The notes under the pieces were generated by a model. That model was given only the letters and a program-made list of their open reading frames with translations. It did no database searches and was not told the origin of the DNA. Positions 8,393-17,247 of a stretch of 36,919 nucleotides of DNA are shown piece after piece. The stretch's first letter is position 1; each line of letters begins with the position of its first letter. The DNA comes from Sphingobacteriia bacterium (GTDB lineage: Bacteria > Bacteroidota > Bacteroidia > Chitinophagales > Chitinophagaceae), in assembly GCA_015999745.1 (NCBI GenBank), contig JAECQP010000036.1:1-36919 (forward strand). Direction: 5' to 3'. A program made the translations under genes and the position numbers.

Positions 8393-8530
8393 TCTTGACG
8401 CTCATTTTTGCAGGATTTAGCTTCTTTAGAGTTGAATATTGCACAATTTTATTCAATTATTTGCAACTACACGCTCCCAATGCCGCAACAACCTGCACAA
8501 CTGTTTTATATGTGATTTTTTAGCTAGCAT

Positions 8531-8593
8531 TGCATTGTTTTTCATCGGCAGGAAACTTCACCCCGACTTCCCTAAGTCCTGGAAAACAATGCA
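8531..8593 (+). promoter_or_regulatory. Foldable leader element before glmS
   Basis: Bases 8531-8544 can pair with 8580-8593 in a 14-bp stem with a single G-U pair; 11 of the pairs (TGCATTGTTTT / AAAACAATGCA) are consecutive. The 35-base enclosed region can form a GACTT/AAGTC hairpin (8565-8569 with 8574-8578) or a competing CAGG/CCTG or TCGG/CCGA pairing. The element ends 49 bases before the glmS start. A cis-acting RNA or protein-binding site is inferred; nothing here matches the firmicute glmS ribozyme by eye. Confidence 0.45.
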
Positions 8594-8642
8594 TTATCAG
8601 TATTAAAAGAATGATCTTGAAACTCAAACAGTTTAAATAAAT

Positions 8643-10481
8643 ATGTGTGGAATTGTTGGTTATACCGGACCCAGAGAAGCGTATCCTGTAATTTTAAAGG
8701 GACTCAAAAGATTGGAATACAGGGGTTATGACAGTTCAGGCGTTGCCTTACTGAACAATCATCAACTTAAAGTTTATAAAAAGAAGGGCAAGGTGGCCGA
8801 GCTGGAAGAAAGTGCAATGGGGCTCGATACACATGCGCATATCGGCATCGGTCATACCCGCTGGGCTACACATGGCGAACCCAGCGATCGCAATGCGCAC
8901 CCGCATCAGTCTCAGAGCGGCAAACTGGCCATGATTCACAATGGCATCATTGAGAACTATGTGCAGATTAAAAAAGAACTGATCTCCAAAGGATACGATT
9001 TCAAGAGTGATACCGACACGGAAGTGTTGCTGAACTTTATTGAAGACATCAAGATCAACAACAATTGCCCCCTCGAAGAAGCATTGCGTATTGCTTTGAA
9101 ACGAGTTGTCGGCGCATATTGTATTTTACTGATCTCCGACGATGACCCCGATACCATCATCGCTGCCCGCAAGGGAAGCCCGCTGGTGATTGGCATTGGC
9201 AAGGGGGAACATTTCCTGGCCAGCGACGCCTCTCCGATTATTGAGTATACCAAAGAAGTGGTGTATGTAAACGATTATGAGATTGCCATTGTAAAGCCGG
9301 ATGAACTCATCCTGAAAAATCTCGGAAACGAAAAGCAGACCCCGTTCATTACCAAACTGGATATGGAACTGGCCGCGATTGAAAAAGGCGGTTACGACCA
9401 TTTTATGCTGAAGGAAATCCATGAGCAGCCCAGCACCATCTTTGATTGCCTGCGCGGGCGCCTGCTTCCGCAAACCGGTCAGATCATGATGGGGGGTATT
9501 GAAAGCAATATGGATGCCTTCGTAAATGCCAACCGCATCATCATTGTAGCCTGCGGCACCAGTTGGCACGCCGGCCTGGTGGCGGAATATTTAATTGAAG
9601 ACCTTTGCCGTATTCCGGTAGAAGTGGAATACGCCTCTGAATTCAGGTACCGCAATCCGGTCATTCACAAGGGCGATGTAATCATTGCCATATCGCAAAG
9701 CGGCGAAACGGCCGATACCCTGGTTGCCCTGGAAAGCGCCAAAGAAAAAGGAGCGTTCATTTTTGGAGTGGTGAATGCAGTAGGCAGCAGCATTGCCCGG
9801 CTGAGTCATGCCGGTGCTTATACGCATTCCGGACCCGAAATCGGCGTGGCCAGTACAAAGGCATTCACCGGACAACTGGCCGTATTGATGATGATGGCAC
9901 TGAAGATCGGTTACGCAAAGGGCAGCATCAGCCAGGACCGCTACATGCAACTGATGTTTGACCTGGATACCATTCCGGCTAAAGTGCAGGAAATTCTTGC
10001 CGATACATCCAACATCAAACGCATTGCAGAAAAATACAAAGACGCCAGCGACTTTTTGTTCCTGGGAAGAGGATACAATTTCCCTGTTGCCCTGGAAGGC
10101 GCCTTAAAGCTGAAAGAGATCTCTTATATACATGCGGAAGGTTATCCCGCTGCAGAAATGAAACACGGCCCCATTGCCCTGGTAGACGAACATCTTCCGG
10201 TGGTATTTGTTGCCACCAAAGATTCCTACTACGAAAAGATCGTTTCAAATGTGCAGGAAATCAAAGCCAGAAAAGGAAAAGTGATTGCGGTTGCCACGGT
10301 TGGGGATGATATTATTCCGGGTATGGCCGATGATGTAATGCTGGTTCCGGATGCAGATGAAATTATTGCTCCCCTTTTGAGTGTTATTCCATTACAATTA
10401 TTAAGTTACTACACAGGATTAGCCAAAGGGCTTGATGTAGATAAGCCCCGCAATCTTGCGAAGAGCGTAACCGTTGAATAA
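8643..10481 (+). CDS. glmS: Glutamine-fructose-6-phosphate aminotransferase (isomerizing)
   Basis: This 612-residue enzyme makes glucosamine-6-phosphate from fructose-6-phosphate and glutamine, the first committed step to UDP-GlcNAc for peptidoglycan and lipid A. It starts MCGIVGYTGPREA, with Cys2 as the glutaminase nucleophile once Met1 is removed. RGYDSSG, GIGHTRWATHGEP and the SDTDTEVL loop complete the N-terminal amidotransferase domain (about 1-240). Two SIS sugar-isomerase domains follow, with CGTSWHAG, SQSGETADTL and the C-terminal tail DVDKPRNLAKSVTVE. Length and all key motifs are normal. The gene is followed after 10 bases by the DUF4954 gene, and its leader holds a long inverted repeat. 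Confidence 0.98.
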   Translation: MCGIVGYTGPREAYPVILKGLKRLEYRGYDSSGVALLNNHQLKVYKKKGKVAELEESAMGLDTHAHIGIGHTRWATHGEPSDRNAHPHQSQSGKLAMIHNGIIENYVQIKKELISKGYDFKSDTDTEVLLNFIEDIKINNNCPLEEALRIALKRVVGAYCILLISDDDPDTIIAARKGSPLVIGIGKGEHFLASDASPIIEYTKEVVYVNDYEIAIVKPDELILKNLGNEKQTPFITKLDMELAAIEKGGYDHFMLKEIHEQPSTIFDCLRGRLLPQTGQIMMGGIESNMDAFVNANRIIIVACGTSWHAGLVAEYLIEDLCRIPVEVEYASEFRYRNPVIHKGDVIIAISQSGETADTLVALESAKEKGAFIFGVVNAVGSSIARLSHAGAYTHSGPEIGVASTKAFTGQLAVLMMMALKIGYAKGSISQDRYMQLMFDLDTIPAKVQEILADTSNIKRIAEKYKDASDFLFLGRGYNFPVALEGALKLKEISYIHAEGYPAAEMKHGPIALVDEHLPVVFVATKDSYYEKIVSNVQEIKARKGKVIAVATVGDDIIPGMADDVMLVPDADEIIAPLLSVIPLQLLSYYTGLAKGLDVDKPRNLAKSVTVE

Positions 10482-10491
10482 ACCACCCAAA

Positions 10492-12714
10492 ATGGCGCAA
10501 AACATTATCCATAAAACACCGCTTGATTCATTAGGATACAATTTCATTAAAGACCATCATGTTCCCAAAGGGAAAGATGAATATTACCTAAGGAATATTC
10601 AACTGAAAAACGGGATCCATTACCGGAAGTTATCTGCCTATGAAATTGAGCAACTGGTTCGCAACGGCAACACTTCCGATAACTGGAACAATATCCTGGT
10701 TTCGGATGCATTTAATCCGGCGCTGGTAAAAAACTGCACCTTTTACGGGCTGGTGCGGATTGGAAAACTGGAACCACTCTGTTTAACCTTCAGCGACCTG
10801 AAAGCGCCGGTGGGCTTGTACAATTCAACCATCATCAGTTGCGACTTCGGCGATAATGTAGTCATCAACAATGTAGATTACCTCTCTCACTATATTATTG
10901 GCAGTGAGGTAATGATCACCAATGTAAACGAACTGGTGACCACCAATCACGCTAAATTCGGCACAGGCGTATTGAAGACGGATGAAAAAGAAGAGGTCAG
11001 GATCTGGATGGAAATCTGCAATGAAAACACGGGCCGCCGGGTGATGCCTTTCAATGGCATGCTTCCCGGGGATGCCTTTCTCTGGAGCCGCTTCAGAGAT
11101 GATCAGTTGCTGCAGGATAAGTTCAAAGAATTTACCGAAAAGAAATGCGACAACAAAAGGGGCTATTACGGCAAGGTCGGCGACCGCACCGTCATTAAGA
11201 ATTGTAAGATCATCAAAGATGTATGGGTAGGCCCGGATGCTTATTTTAAGGGAGCCAATAAGCTCAAAAACCTCACCGTAAACTCCGGTGAAGCCGGAAG
11301 GACACAGATTGGCGAGGGTTGCGAAATGGTAAATGGTATTATCGGATATGGTTGCCGGATTTTCTATGGGGTTAAAGCCGTACGATTTATCATGGCGGAT
11401 CATTCTCAATTAAAATACGGCGCCCGTCTGATCAACTCCTACCTGGGCCAGAATGCTACCATCTCCTGCTGTGAAGTGTTGAATTCGCTGATCTTTCCTG
11501 CGCACGAGCAGCACCACAACAATTCATTTCTTTGCGCTGCACTTGTAATGGGACAAAGCAATATTGCAGCCGGAGCCACCATCGGTTCCAACCACAACAG
11601 CCGGAGTGCCGACGGTGAAATCATTATGGGGAGAGGCTTCTGGCCGGGCCTCTGTGTGAGCCTTAAACACAATTCTGTTTTTGCTTCCTTCAGTATGGTG
11701 AGCAAGGGCGACTATCCTGCCGAACTGAAAATCGATATCCCGTTCAGTTTAATCAGCAATGATGTACACAATGACCAGTTAACCATCATGCCTGCCTACT
11801 GGTTCCTGTATAATATGTATGCTTTATCGAGGAATGCATGGAAGTACCAGGATAGGGATAAACGCTTTGATAAAACACAGGTATTGGAATACGATTACCT
11901 GGCGCCCGACTCCATCAATGAAATTTTTACCGCCTTAACCAAACTGGAATTGTGTACCGGTAAAGCCTATTTACGAAGTCAGAAAAAAAGCGCTGCAGAT
12001 CCGCAGGAAGCCATTGAAGTGGGCCGCCTGCTCTTAAAGAGCAATAATAAACTGGTGAACCAACTGGAGATTACAGCCGAAGATATGGAAAACAGCAAGC
12101 GCAAAACGGTGCTCGTTAAAGTACTGGCTGCTTACCATGTATTTGAAGACATCCTCCTCTTTTACGGTGTAAAACACTTGCTGGAACTGATCCACGAACA
12201 CCAGCCCGCTAACCTGGCTGAACTTTGCAAGCTGATCCCTGCCAGGCTTTCCAGGGACAACTGGGTGAATATTGGCGGACAACTCATGCCTGAAACCGAT
12301 CTGCTGGATATCAAAAACAAAATTACCCGGCAAAAGATCAGGAGCTGGGATGATATGCACGAACAATACCGGATCAAGGGGGAGGCCTATGCCAAACAGA
12401 AACAGTTGCATGCACTGGCTGCTTTAAAAGATATCAGCGGCCTCCCGCTGAACAAGCTGGATGAGCACCAGTTGGGCTACCTGCTGAATGCAGCAGTAAC
12501 CACTAAAGAATGGATTACCAAGGGTATTCACGATTCAAGAGCCAAGGACTATTCCAATCCTTTCCGCAAAATGGTGTATGAAAGCTTTACTGAAATGAAT
12601 GAAGTGGTGGGCAAGCTGGAAAACAACAGCTTCATCAAAGACCAAACCACGCAACTGGCTGCATTCAAAAAAGAAATACAGGCCCTGAAGAAAAAATTCA
12701 AGATCAAGGGATAA
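10492..12714 (+). CDS. DUF4954-family protein with left-handed beta-helix
   Basis: This 740-residue protein matches, from memory, the Bacteroidota family DUF4954. Residues about 60-430 are rich in hexapeptide-like repeats of the type seen in acyl- and nucleotidyl-transferases (for example VIKNCKIIKDVWVG, IGEGCEMVNGIIGYG, ARLINSYLGQNATIS). A histidine-rich cluster, FPAHEQHHNNS, is followed by AAGATIGSNHNSRSADGEI, and these are candidate active-site residues. The C-terminal 300 residues are helical and end in a lysine-rich coiled segment. I set the start at the ATG at 10492; the TTG at 10474 would overlap glmS. Only 10 bases separate it from glmS, so it is probably translated from the same mRNA and may act in amino-sugar metabolism. 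Its biochemical role is unknown to me. Confidence 0.8.
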   Translation: MAQNIIHKTPLDSLGYNFIKDHHVPKGKDEYYLRNIQLKNGIHYRKLSAYEIEQLVRNGNTSDNWNNILVSDAFNPALVKNCTFYGLVRIGKLEPLCLTFSDLKAPVGLYNSTIISCDFGDNVVINNVDYLSHYIIGSEVMITNVNELVTTNHAKFGTGVLKTDEKEEVRIWMEICNENTGRRVMPFNGMLPGDAFLWSRFRDDQLLQDKFKEFTEKKCDNKRGYYGKVGDRTVIKNCKIIKDVWVGPDAYFKGANKLKNLTVNSGEAGRTQIGEGCEMVNGIIGYGCRIFYGVKAVRFIMADHSQLKYGARLINSYLGQNATISCCEVLNSLIFPAHEQHHNNSFLCAALVMGQSNIAAGATIGSNHNSRSADGEIIMGRGFWPGLCVSLKHNSVFASFSMVSKGDYPAELKIDIPFSLISNDVHNDQLTIMPAYWFLYNMYALSRNAWKYQDRDKRFDKTQVLEYDYLAPDSINEIFTALTKLELCTGKAYLRSQKKSAADPQEAIEVGRLLLKSNNKLVNQLEITAEDMENSKRKTVLVKVLAAYHVFEDILLFYGVKHLLELIHEHQPANLAELCKLIPARLSRDNWVNIGGQLMPETDLLDIKNKITRQKIRSWDDMHEQYRIKGEAYAKQKQLHALAALKDISGLPLNKLDEHQLGYLLNAAVTTKEWITKGIHDSRAKDYSNPFRKMVYESFTEMNEVVGKLENNSFIKDQTTQLAAFKKEIQALKKKFKIKG

Positions 12715-12726
12715 CCCGATCAAACC

Positions 12727-12758
12727 AAAAACCCTGCAATCAATGACTGCAGGGTTTT
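12727..12758. terminator. Bidirectional intrinsic terminator
   Basis: A perfect stem, AAAACCCTGCA / TGCAGGGTTTT with a nine-base loop, lies 13 bases past the DUF4954 stop and 30 bases from the stop of the convergent barrel gene. A-tract and T-tract on either side let it serve both directions. Confidence 0.88.
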
Positions 12759-12787
12759 ATAGATTCATCACAGGTATTTCAATTCAT

Positions 12788-13366
12788 TTAAAAACGCAGA
12801 CCTACACCTAACTGGATCTGCTGATTCTTCCATTTTTCCTGGTTGGCCACATCATTTACATTCTGCAGGCCAATATTGTATCTGCCATAAATTCTCAGGG
12901 CGGTCAGGTTCAACTGGGCGCCCGCCACCAATGAAAAATCTCCGCTTTTGAAAGCTGCCTGGCCATTCGTAATCAGGTTATCATCCTTGTTCATCAGGAT
13001 TCCAAACTGAGGGCCTGCATTCAGGGTGATCAGATTGGTTACATTGATACGGAGCAATACAGGGATGGCCAGGTATTGCAGTTTCACGTCCTGCGGCAGG
13101 CTTGCATAAATAGCATCAAAACTATTGGCACGCTTGGTGGTTGTCTGGTTCCACAATACTTCGGGTTGAATACCGATTGTTTTGGTGATGTCGATCTCGG
13201 CAAAAGCTCCTACATGATAAGAAAGATCATATCCGTCTTTGAAAGATTGCCCGGAAATCTTGTTCATGTTGGCGCCAGCCTTCACACCCAACCGGAATCC
13301 ACCTTGTGCATTTGCTGTTATACCAATAACAGTGAAACCCAATAAAGTTAAAAGTAGTTTACGCAT
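12788..13366 (-). CDS. Outer-membrane beta-barrel protein (porin family, OMP_b-brl_2 type)
   Basis: This 192-residue protein has a signal peptide (MRKLLLTLLGFTVIGITANAQ) and then the typical start of small Bacteroidota barrels, GGFRLGVKAGANMNKISG. It continues with alternating strands (YHVGAFAEIDI, IGIQPEVLWNQ, YLAIPVLLRINV, LNAGPQFGILM) and ends in QLGVGLRF with a terminal phenylalanine for Bam-complex recognition. Eight strands are likely. Such proteins are structural or adhesive and rarely have a known ligand. I use the ATG at 13366, because upstream in-frame codons would add a non-signal sequence. It faces the glmS-DUF4954 operon and shares its terminator. Confidence 0.88.
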   Translation of the reverse strand: MRKLLLTLLGFTVIGITANAQGGFRLGVKAGANMNKISGQSFKDGYDLSYHVGAFAEIDITKTIGIQPEVLWNQTTTKRANSFDAIYASLPQDVKLQYLAIPVLLRINVTNLITLNAGPQFGILMNKDDNLITNGQAAFKSGDFSLVAGAQLNLTALRIYGRYNIGLQNVNDVANQEKWKNQQIQLGVGLRF

Positions 13367-13425
13367 AATGTTTAATTTCCTTCTCATATGACAAGCACCA
13401 TGCCAAACTAGTTGCACCGTAACAG

Positions 13426-14682
13426 TTAAGCGTTTTTTAATTCCAGTACAGTGATCTCCGGAAGAATACCAACCCTGCCCGGATACCCGATGAAACCGAA
13501 TCCACGGTTCACGTATAATTTTTGTTTTCCATCTTCATACAACCCCGCCCATTGCTTGTACATCCATTGTACCGGGCTCCATTTGAAATAAGGATTTTCC
13601 AAACCGAACTGCATGCCGTGCGTATGCCCCGAAAGCATGATATCAATATCGGGATAGCTTGTTTTAACCTGTGCATCCCAATGGCTTGGGTCGTGACTCA
13701 ATAATATTTTGAATGAAATGGATTCCGTACCCGGATAGGCCTGATCCATTTTTCCGTATTTGGGGAAACGCCCTTTGGCGCCCCAGTTCTCAATACCCAG
13801 CAAGGCAATTTTTTCTCCGTCCCTTTCCAATACCTGGTGCTCGTTCATTAATAATTTCCATCCCATCTCTGCGTGCACCTGCTTCAGGCTTTCGAGATTG
13901 GCTGTTTTGGATGCTGCACTGGGCCATTGCACATAATCTCCATAATCGTGGTTGCCGAGTGTGCTGAAAACGCCCATCGGGGCTTTCAACCGGCTGAAAA
14001 TGGCTTTGTACTCATCCATTTCGCTGGCCCGGTCGTTTACCAGGTCGCCGGTAAAGAGGATCACGTCGGCCTCCTGCTGAAGAATCAGGTTCACGCCCCG
14101 CATTACAGCGGCAGGATCCTGGAAGCTTCCGCTGTGTATATCACTGATATGCAACAATTTCAACCCGTTGAAGGCTTTTGGCAAATTCGGGAAACGCAGG
14201 GTATGTTTTTTTACCTGGTAGTTGTATTTGTTAACAAAACCCATCAACAGGGTGCCGAACAGGGTTCCACCCAGGCCCAGGCCGGCCCAGCTCAGGAAAG
14301 TGGACCTCGACATCATGTCCCCGTTCTCCCCAACAAATGTGTTGCCTTTGATCCTGATGGCTTTGTTCACCGCCCAGGGCAATACCCGGCGGATATCGTC
14401 GGTGAAGAAGATAAACGACCCCACCAGTTTGGCCAAAAACAGGCCCACCAGGATTGCAAAAATATAGTTCCGGTAGGTTCTGGAACTCTGCAATGCCTGT
14501 ATAAAGGGAAATGACAGCAGGGCGGCGATCGTCAGAACGGACACCACCCAGTAACTGTAATGCACCACTATTCTCCAGCGTTCGCTGAGCGGCTGGGTTA
14601 CCACTTTAACTGCCTGGAACACATAATAATCCAACAGTAACATGATCAGGGCTATCACCCAAAAGACTCCGGAATTCCTCAT
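13426..14682 (-). CDS. Membrane-anchored metallophosphoesterase (YaeI-like)
   Basis: This 418-residue protein has an N-terminal half with three or four membrane helices (about residues 5-25, 42-65, 74-95 and 128-147) and a C-terminal calcineurin-like domain. The di-metal motifs are all present in order: LLHISDIHSG, FTGDLVNDRA, STLGNHDYGD, LLSHDPSHWD and MLSGHTHGMQFG. YaeI-type relatives hydrolyse phosphoesters on lipids such as UDP-diacylglucosamine at the membrane; the substrate here is not established. Residues MSRSTFLSWAG around position 123 resemble a twin-Arg-like start kept in many family members. It lies divergently from parA, with 99 bases between the two starts. Confidence 0.88.
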   Translation of the reverse strand: MRNSGVFWVIALIMLLLDYYVFQAVKVVTQPLSERWRIVVHYSYWVVSVLTIAALLSFPFIQALQSSRTYRNYIFAILVGLFLAKLVGSFIFFTDDIRRVLPWAVNKAIRIKGNTFVGENGDMMSRSTFLSWAGLGLGGTLFGTLLMGFVNKYNYQVKKHTLRFPNLPKAFNGLKLLHISDIHSGSFQDPAAVMRGVNLILQQEADVILFTGDLVNDRASEMDEYKAIFSRLKAPMGVFSTLGNHDYGDYVQWPSAASKTANLESLKQVHAEMGWKLLMNEHQVLERDGEKIALLGIENWGAKGRFPKYGKMDQAYPGTESISFKILLSHDPSHWDAQVKTSYPDIDIMLSGHTHGMQFGLENPYFKWSPVQWMYKQWAGLYEDGKQKLYVNRGFGFIGYPGRVGILPEITVLELKNA

Positions 14683-14739
14683 ATATCAACAATAAATAAG
14701 TGATAAAGATAATAATGACAATTTTAACAGCCGATACCT

Positions 14740-14747
14740 TATTTTTG
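14740..14747 (+). promoter_or_regulatory. Putative -7 element for the parAB operon
   Basis: TATTTTTG fits the Bacteroidota -7 consensus TAnnTTTG exactly and lies 34 bases before the parA start. The -33 position (GACA at N19 spacing) does not match TTTG, so strength is uncertain. Confidence 0.45.
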
Positions 14748-14781
14748 GAAGCTTGCAAAAAGCAATCAAGAACCTAGTATT

Positions 14782-15582
14782 ATGGCAAGAATTATTGGAG
14801 TAGCCAATCAGAAAGGAGGGGTAGGAAAAACCACCACCGCTATCAATGTGGCGGCCAGTCTGGCGGTTTTGGAGTATAAAACCCTGTTGGTAGATGCCGA
14901 CCCCCAGGCAAACAGCACCACCGGTGTAGGCTTTGATCTTCATAATATTACCAACAGTTTGTACGACTGTATGGTAAACAATGTTACCGCCGCGGAAGTA
15001 ATCCTGAAGAGTGATGTACCCAATCTCGACATTATCCCCTCTCATATAGACCTGGTGGGCGCCGAGATTGAAATGATCAATTATCCCAACCGGGAAAATG
15101 TGATGAAAGGTATCCTGGATGCTGTTCGGGACAGATACGACTTCATTATTATCGACTGTTCCCCCTCCCTGGGCCTGATTACGGTGAATTCACTGGTGGC
15201 GTCAGACAGTGTGATCGTTCCCGTGCAGTGTGAGTTCTTTGCACTGGAAGGGTTGGGTAAATTATTAAACACCATCAAGATTGTACAAAACAGGCTGAAC
15301 CCCGCCTTACAGATTGAAGGAATCCTGATGACCATGTATGATGGTCGTTTAAGGCTCTGCAACCAGGTGGTGAGCGAAGTAAGAAGGCATTTTGACGACA
15401 TGGTATTCTCTACCATTATACACCGTAATACCCGTTTGAGCGAGGCTCCCAGTGTGGGTAAGCCGGTCATTTTATACGATGCCGAAAGCAAGGGTTCTGT
15501 CAATTACCTGAACCTGGCCAAAGAAATTCTTCAGAACAATGGCATGACCAAAATATCCAATGAGGATAGAATAATTGAATAA
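14782..15582 (+). CDS. parA: Chromosome-partitioning ATPase ParA (Soj)
   Basis: This 266-residue ATPase has the deviant Walker A motif KGGVGKTT at residues 11-18. Walker A' and B segments LLVDADPQANST and DFIIIDCSPSLG follow, then the switch region PVQCEFFALEG. It binds DNA non-specifically in the ATP state and is driven by ParB to segregate the chromosome origin. The short N-terminus without a helix-turn-helix marks the chromosomal type Ib form. parB starts two bases after the stop, and DUF5683 and dapB follow, an order I recall as common in Bacteroidota chromosomes, which argues against a plasmid origin. Confidence 0.96.
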   Translation: MARIIGVANQKGGVGKTTTAINVAASLAVLEYKTLLVDADPQANSTTGVGFDLHNITNSLYDCMVNNVTAAEVILKSDVPNLDIIPSHIDLVGAEIEMINYPNRENVMKGILDAVRDRYDFIIIDCSPSLGLITVNSLVASDSVIVPVQCEFFALEGLGKLLNTIKIVQNRLNPALQIEGILMTMYDGRLRLCNQVVSEVRRHFDDMVFSTIIHRNTRLSEAPSVGKPVILYDAESKGSVNYLNLAKEILQNNGMTKISNEDRIIE

Positions 15583-15584
15583 CT

Positions 15585-16508
15585 ATGAGTACACCCAAGC
15601 AAAACAAAGACCTCATCGGTAAGGGACTCCGTTCCTTATTACAGAATATAGATACCGACCTCAAAAACACAACAGGCTCCCTTAAATCGGAAGTGGTGGA
15701 ACAGGTTACCACCAGCAGCAGGATCAACCTGACCGATATACAGGTTAACCCTAAACAGCCCCGCAGGGATTTTGACGAGCAGGCCCTGCAGGAACTGGCT
15801 ACTTCCATTAAACTGCATGATATTATTCAGCCTTTAACCGTCAGTAAACTTCCCAACGGCAAGTACCAGTTGATTGCAGGTGAACGAAGGTTCAGGGCAG
15901 CCAAACTGGCCGGCCTGAAGGATATTCCGGCCTATATCCGCCAGGCCAATGACCAGCAATTGCTGGAATTAGCCTTACTGGAAAATATTCAGCGGGAGAA
16001 CCTGAATGCCGTGGAAATGGCATTAAGCTTTAAGCGGATGATGGAAGAACTGGACTATACCCAGGAGCAGGTAGCCGAAAGAATGGGAAAGGAAAGAAGT
16101 ACGGTTACCAACTATATCCGTTTACTGAAACTTCCACCGGATATCCTGTCTGCCGTGCGTAACAATACGTTGAGCATGGGACATGCAAGGGCCCTGGTAA
16201 ACATTGATACCATCGACAAACAGTTGTATGTATTCAAGGAAATACAGCAGAAAGGACTGAGCGTTCGCCAAACGGAAGAACTGGTCAGAAAATTATACAA
16301 AGGAGACAAACAGGGTGCAGCGCCTTCCGGCATAAAGAGCGACCTCCCTCCTGCGTACCAGAAGATCGAAGACAACCTGGCTTCCCATTTTAGCACCAAG
16401 GTAAAAATGACCCATAATAAAAAAGGATACGGCAGTATTAATATCGAATACTATTCACTGGACGAACTGAATAAGTTATTGGATTTAATGAACGTAACTG
16501 TGAACTGA
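15585..16508 (+). CDS. parB: ParB/Spo0J chromosome-partitioning protein
   Basis: This 307-residue protein has the CTPase/partition domain with NPKQPRRDFDE, the GERRFRA box (99-105) and LLENIQREN (131-139). A helix-turn-helix (about 158-182, YTQEQVAERMGKERSTVTNY) reads parS. A C-terminal dimerisation segment ends the protein. GERRFRA and ENIQREN are the CTP-binding motifs of ParB clamps. The N-terminus KGLRSLLQNI fits the ParA-contact peptide (GLGxLI type). It loads at parS and slides on DNA, stimulating ParA. Its stop overlaps the next start by one base (TGATG), indicating translational coupling. No perfect parS was noticed in the window. Confidence 0.96.
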   Translation: MSTPKQNKDLIGKGLRSLLQNIDTDLKNTTGSLKSEVVEQVTTSSRINLTDIQVNPKQPRRDFDEQALQELATSIKLHDIIQPLTVSKLPNGKYQLIAGERRFRAAKLAGLKDIPAYIRQANDQQLLELALLENIQRENLNAVEMALSFKRMMEELDYTQEQVAERMGKERSTVTNYIRLLKLPPDILSAVRNNTLSMGHARALVNIDTIDKQLYVFKEIQQKGLSVRQTEELVRKLYKGDKQGAAPSGIKSDLPPAYQKIEDNLASHFSTKVKMTHNKKGYGSINIEYYSLDELNKLLDLMNVTVN

Positions 16509-17185
16509 TGAATGTACTGCAAAAAGTAGTAGTGATTTTGGTGATTGTGCTGACAGGTGGTTCTGCTGTTTCATTTGCACAAACGGATACAACAGTTGCC
16601 GGCGGTGCATCATTGCGTACTGCAGGTGAAAAACGTATTGCCGATACGGTGATCCTGACCAAAAAACAAAAAGACTCTGCGCTGAGGGCCAACCATATAC
16701 CCCGGAAAGCCACCAGGCGCTCGGCCATCATTCCCGGATGGGGACAGGCCTATAACCGGGAATACTGGAAGATCCCGATTGTATATGGCGTACTGGCCAT
16801 TCCTACGGTAGCTTATATCTATAACCAGAATTATTATAAGAAAACCAGGTTTGCTTTCGAAGCCCGCCTGAAAGAGCAGAACGGAGACAGCAGCGATGTG
16901 CCGCTGATTGATCCGGATTTAAAAGGGCTGGGATTGGGCTCACTGCAAAACTATCGGAACAGTTTCAGAAGAGACCGGGACTACTCCATACTCTGGTTTC
17001 TGCTGGCCTGGGGGCTACAGGTAGTGGATGCTACGGTATTTGCGCACCTGCGCCAGTTTAATATCAGCAGCGACCTGAGTATGCAGGTGCATCCTCAATT
17101 CAACCCGGCAAATAAAATGCCTTCCCTATCTTTAAGCCTGAATCTCCGGGAGCCTGCACGTAAGGCAAAGGTGATGGCCCGCTAG
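16508..17185 (+). CDS. DUF5683-domain protein
   Basis: This 225-residue protein has a signal peptide (about 1-25, ending SAVSFAQ), a variable segment, and then the conserved DUF5683 core RSAIIPGWGQAYNREYWKIP. Helices IVYGVLAIPTVAYIYNQNYY and ILWFLLAWGLQVVDATVFAH follow. The core resembles small membrane proteins of the TM2 type, placed in the inner membrane or secreted. Its role is unknown. The position directly after parB and before dapB is shared by many Bacteroidota. Its start overlaps the parB stop by one base. Confidence 0.85.
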   Translation: MNVLQKVVVILVIVLTGGSAVSFAQTDTTVAGGASLRTAGEKRIADTVILTKKQKDSALRANHIPRKATRRSAIIPGWGQAYNREYWKIPIVYGVLAIPTVAYIYNQNYYKKTRFAFEARLKEQNGDSSDVPLIDPDLKGLGLGSLQNYRNSFRRDRDYSILWFLLAWGLQVVDATVFAHLRQFNISSDLSMQVHPQFNPANKMPSLSLSLNLREPARKAKVMAR

Positions 17186-17247
17186 GATGGTCTCCCCGTG
17201 CAGATCCTGTTGTAATAAAGTAAATCGCAAAACATAAATCGAACATC

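Noticed and set aside
8393..8642. A glmS ribozyme
   Set aside because: The leader has a long stem but no resemblance to the ribozyme core, which is typical of Firmicutes.
13873..14514. A 213-codon plus-strand frame inside the metallophosphoesterase gene
   Set aside because: All metal-binding motifs lie in the minus-strand frame; the composition here is Gln- and Pro-rich nonsense.
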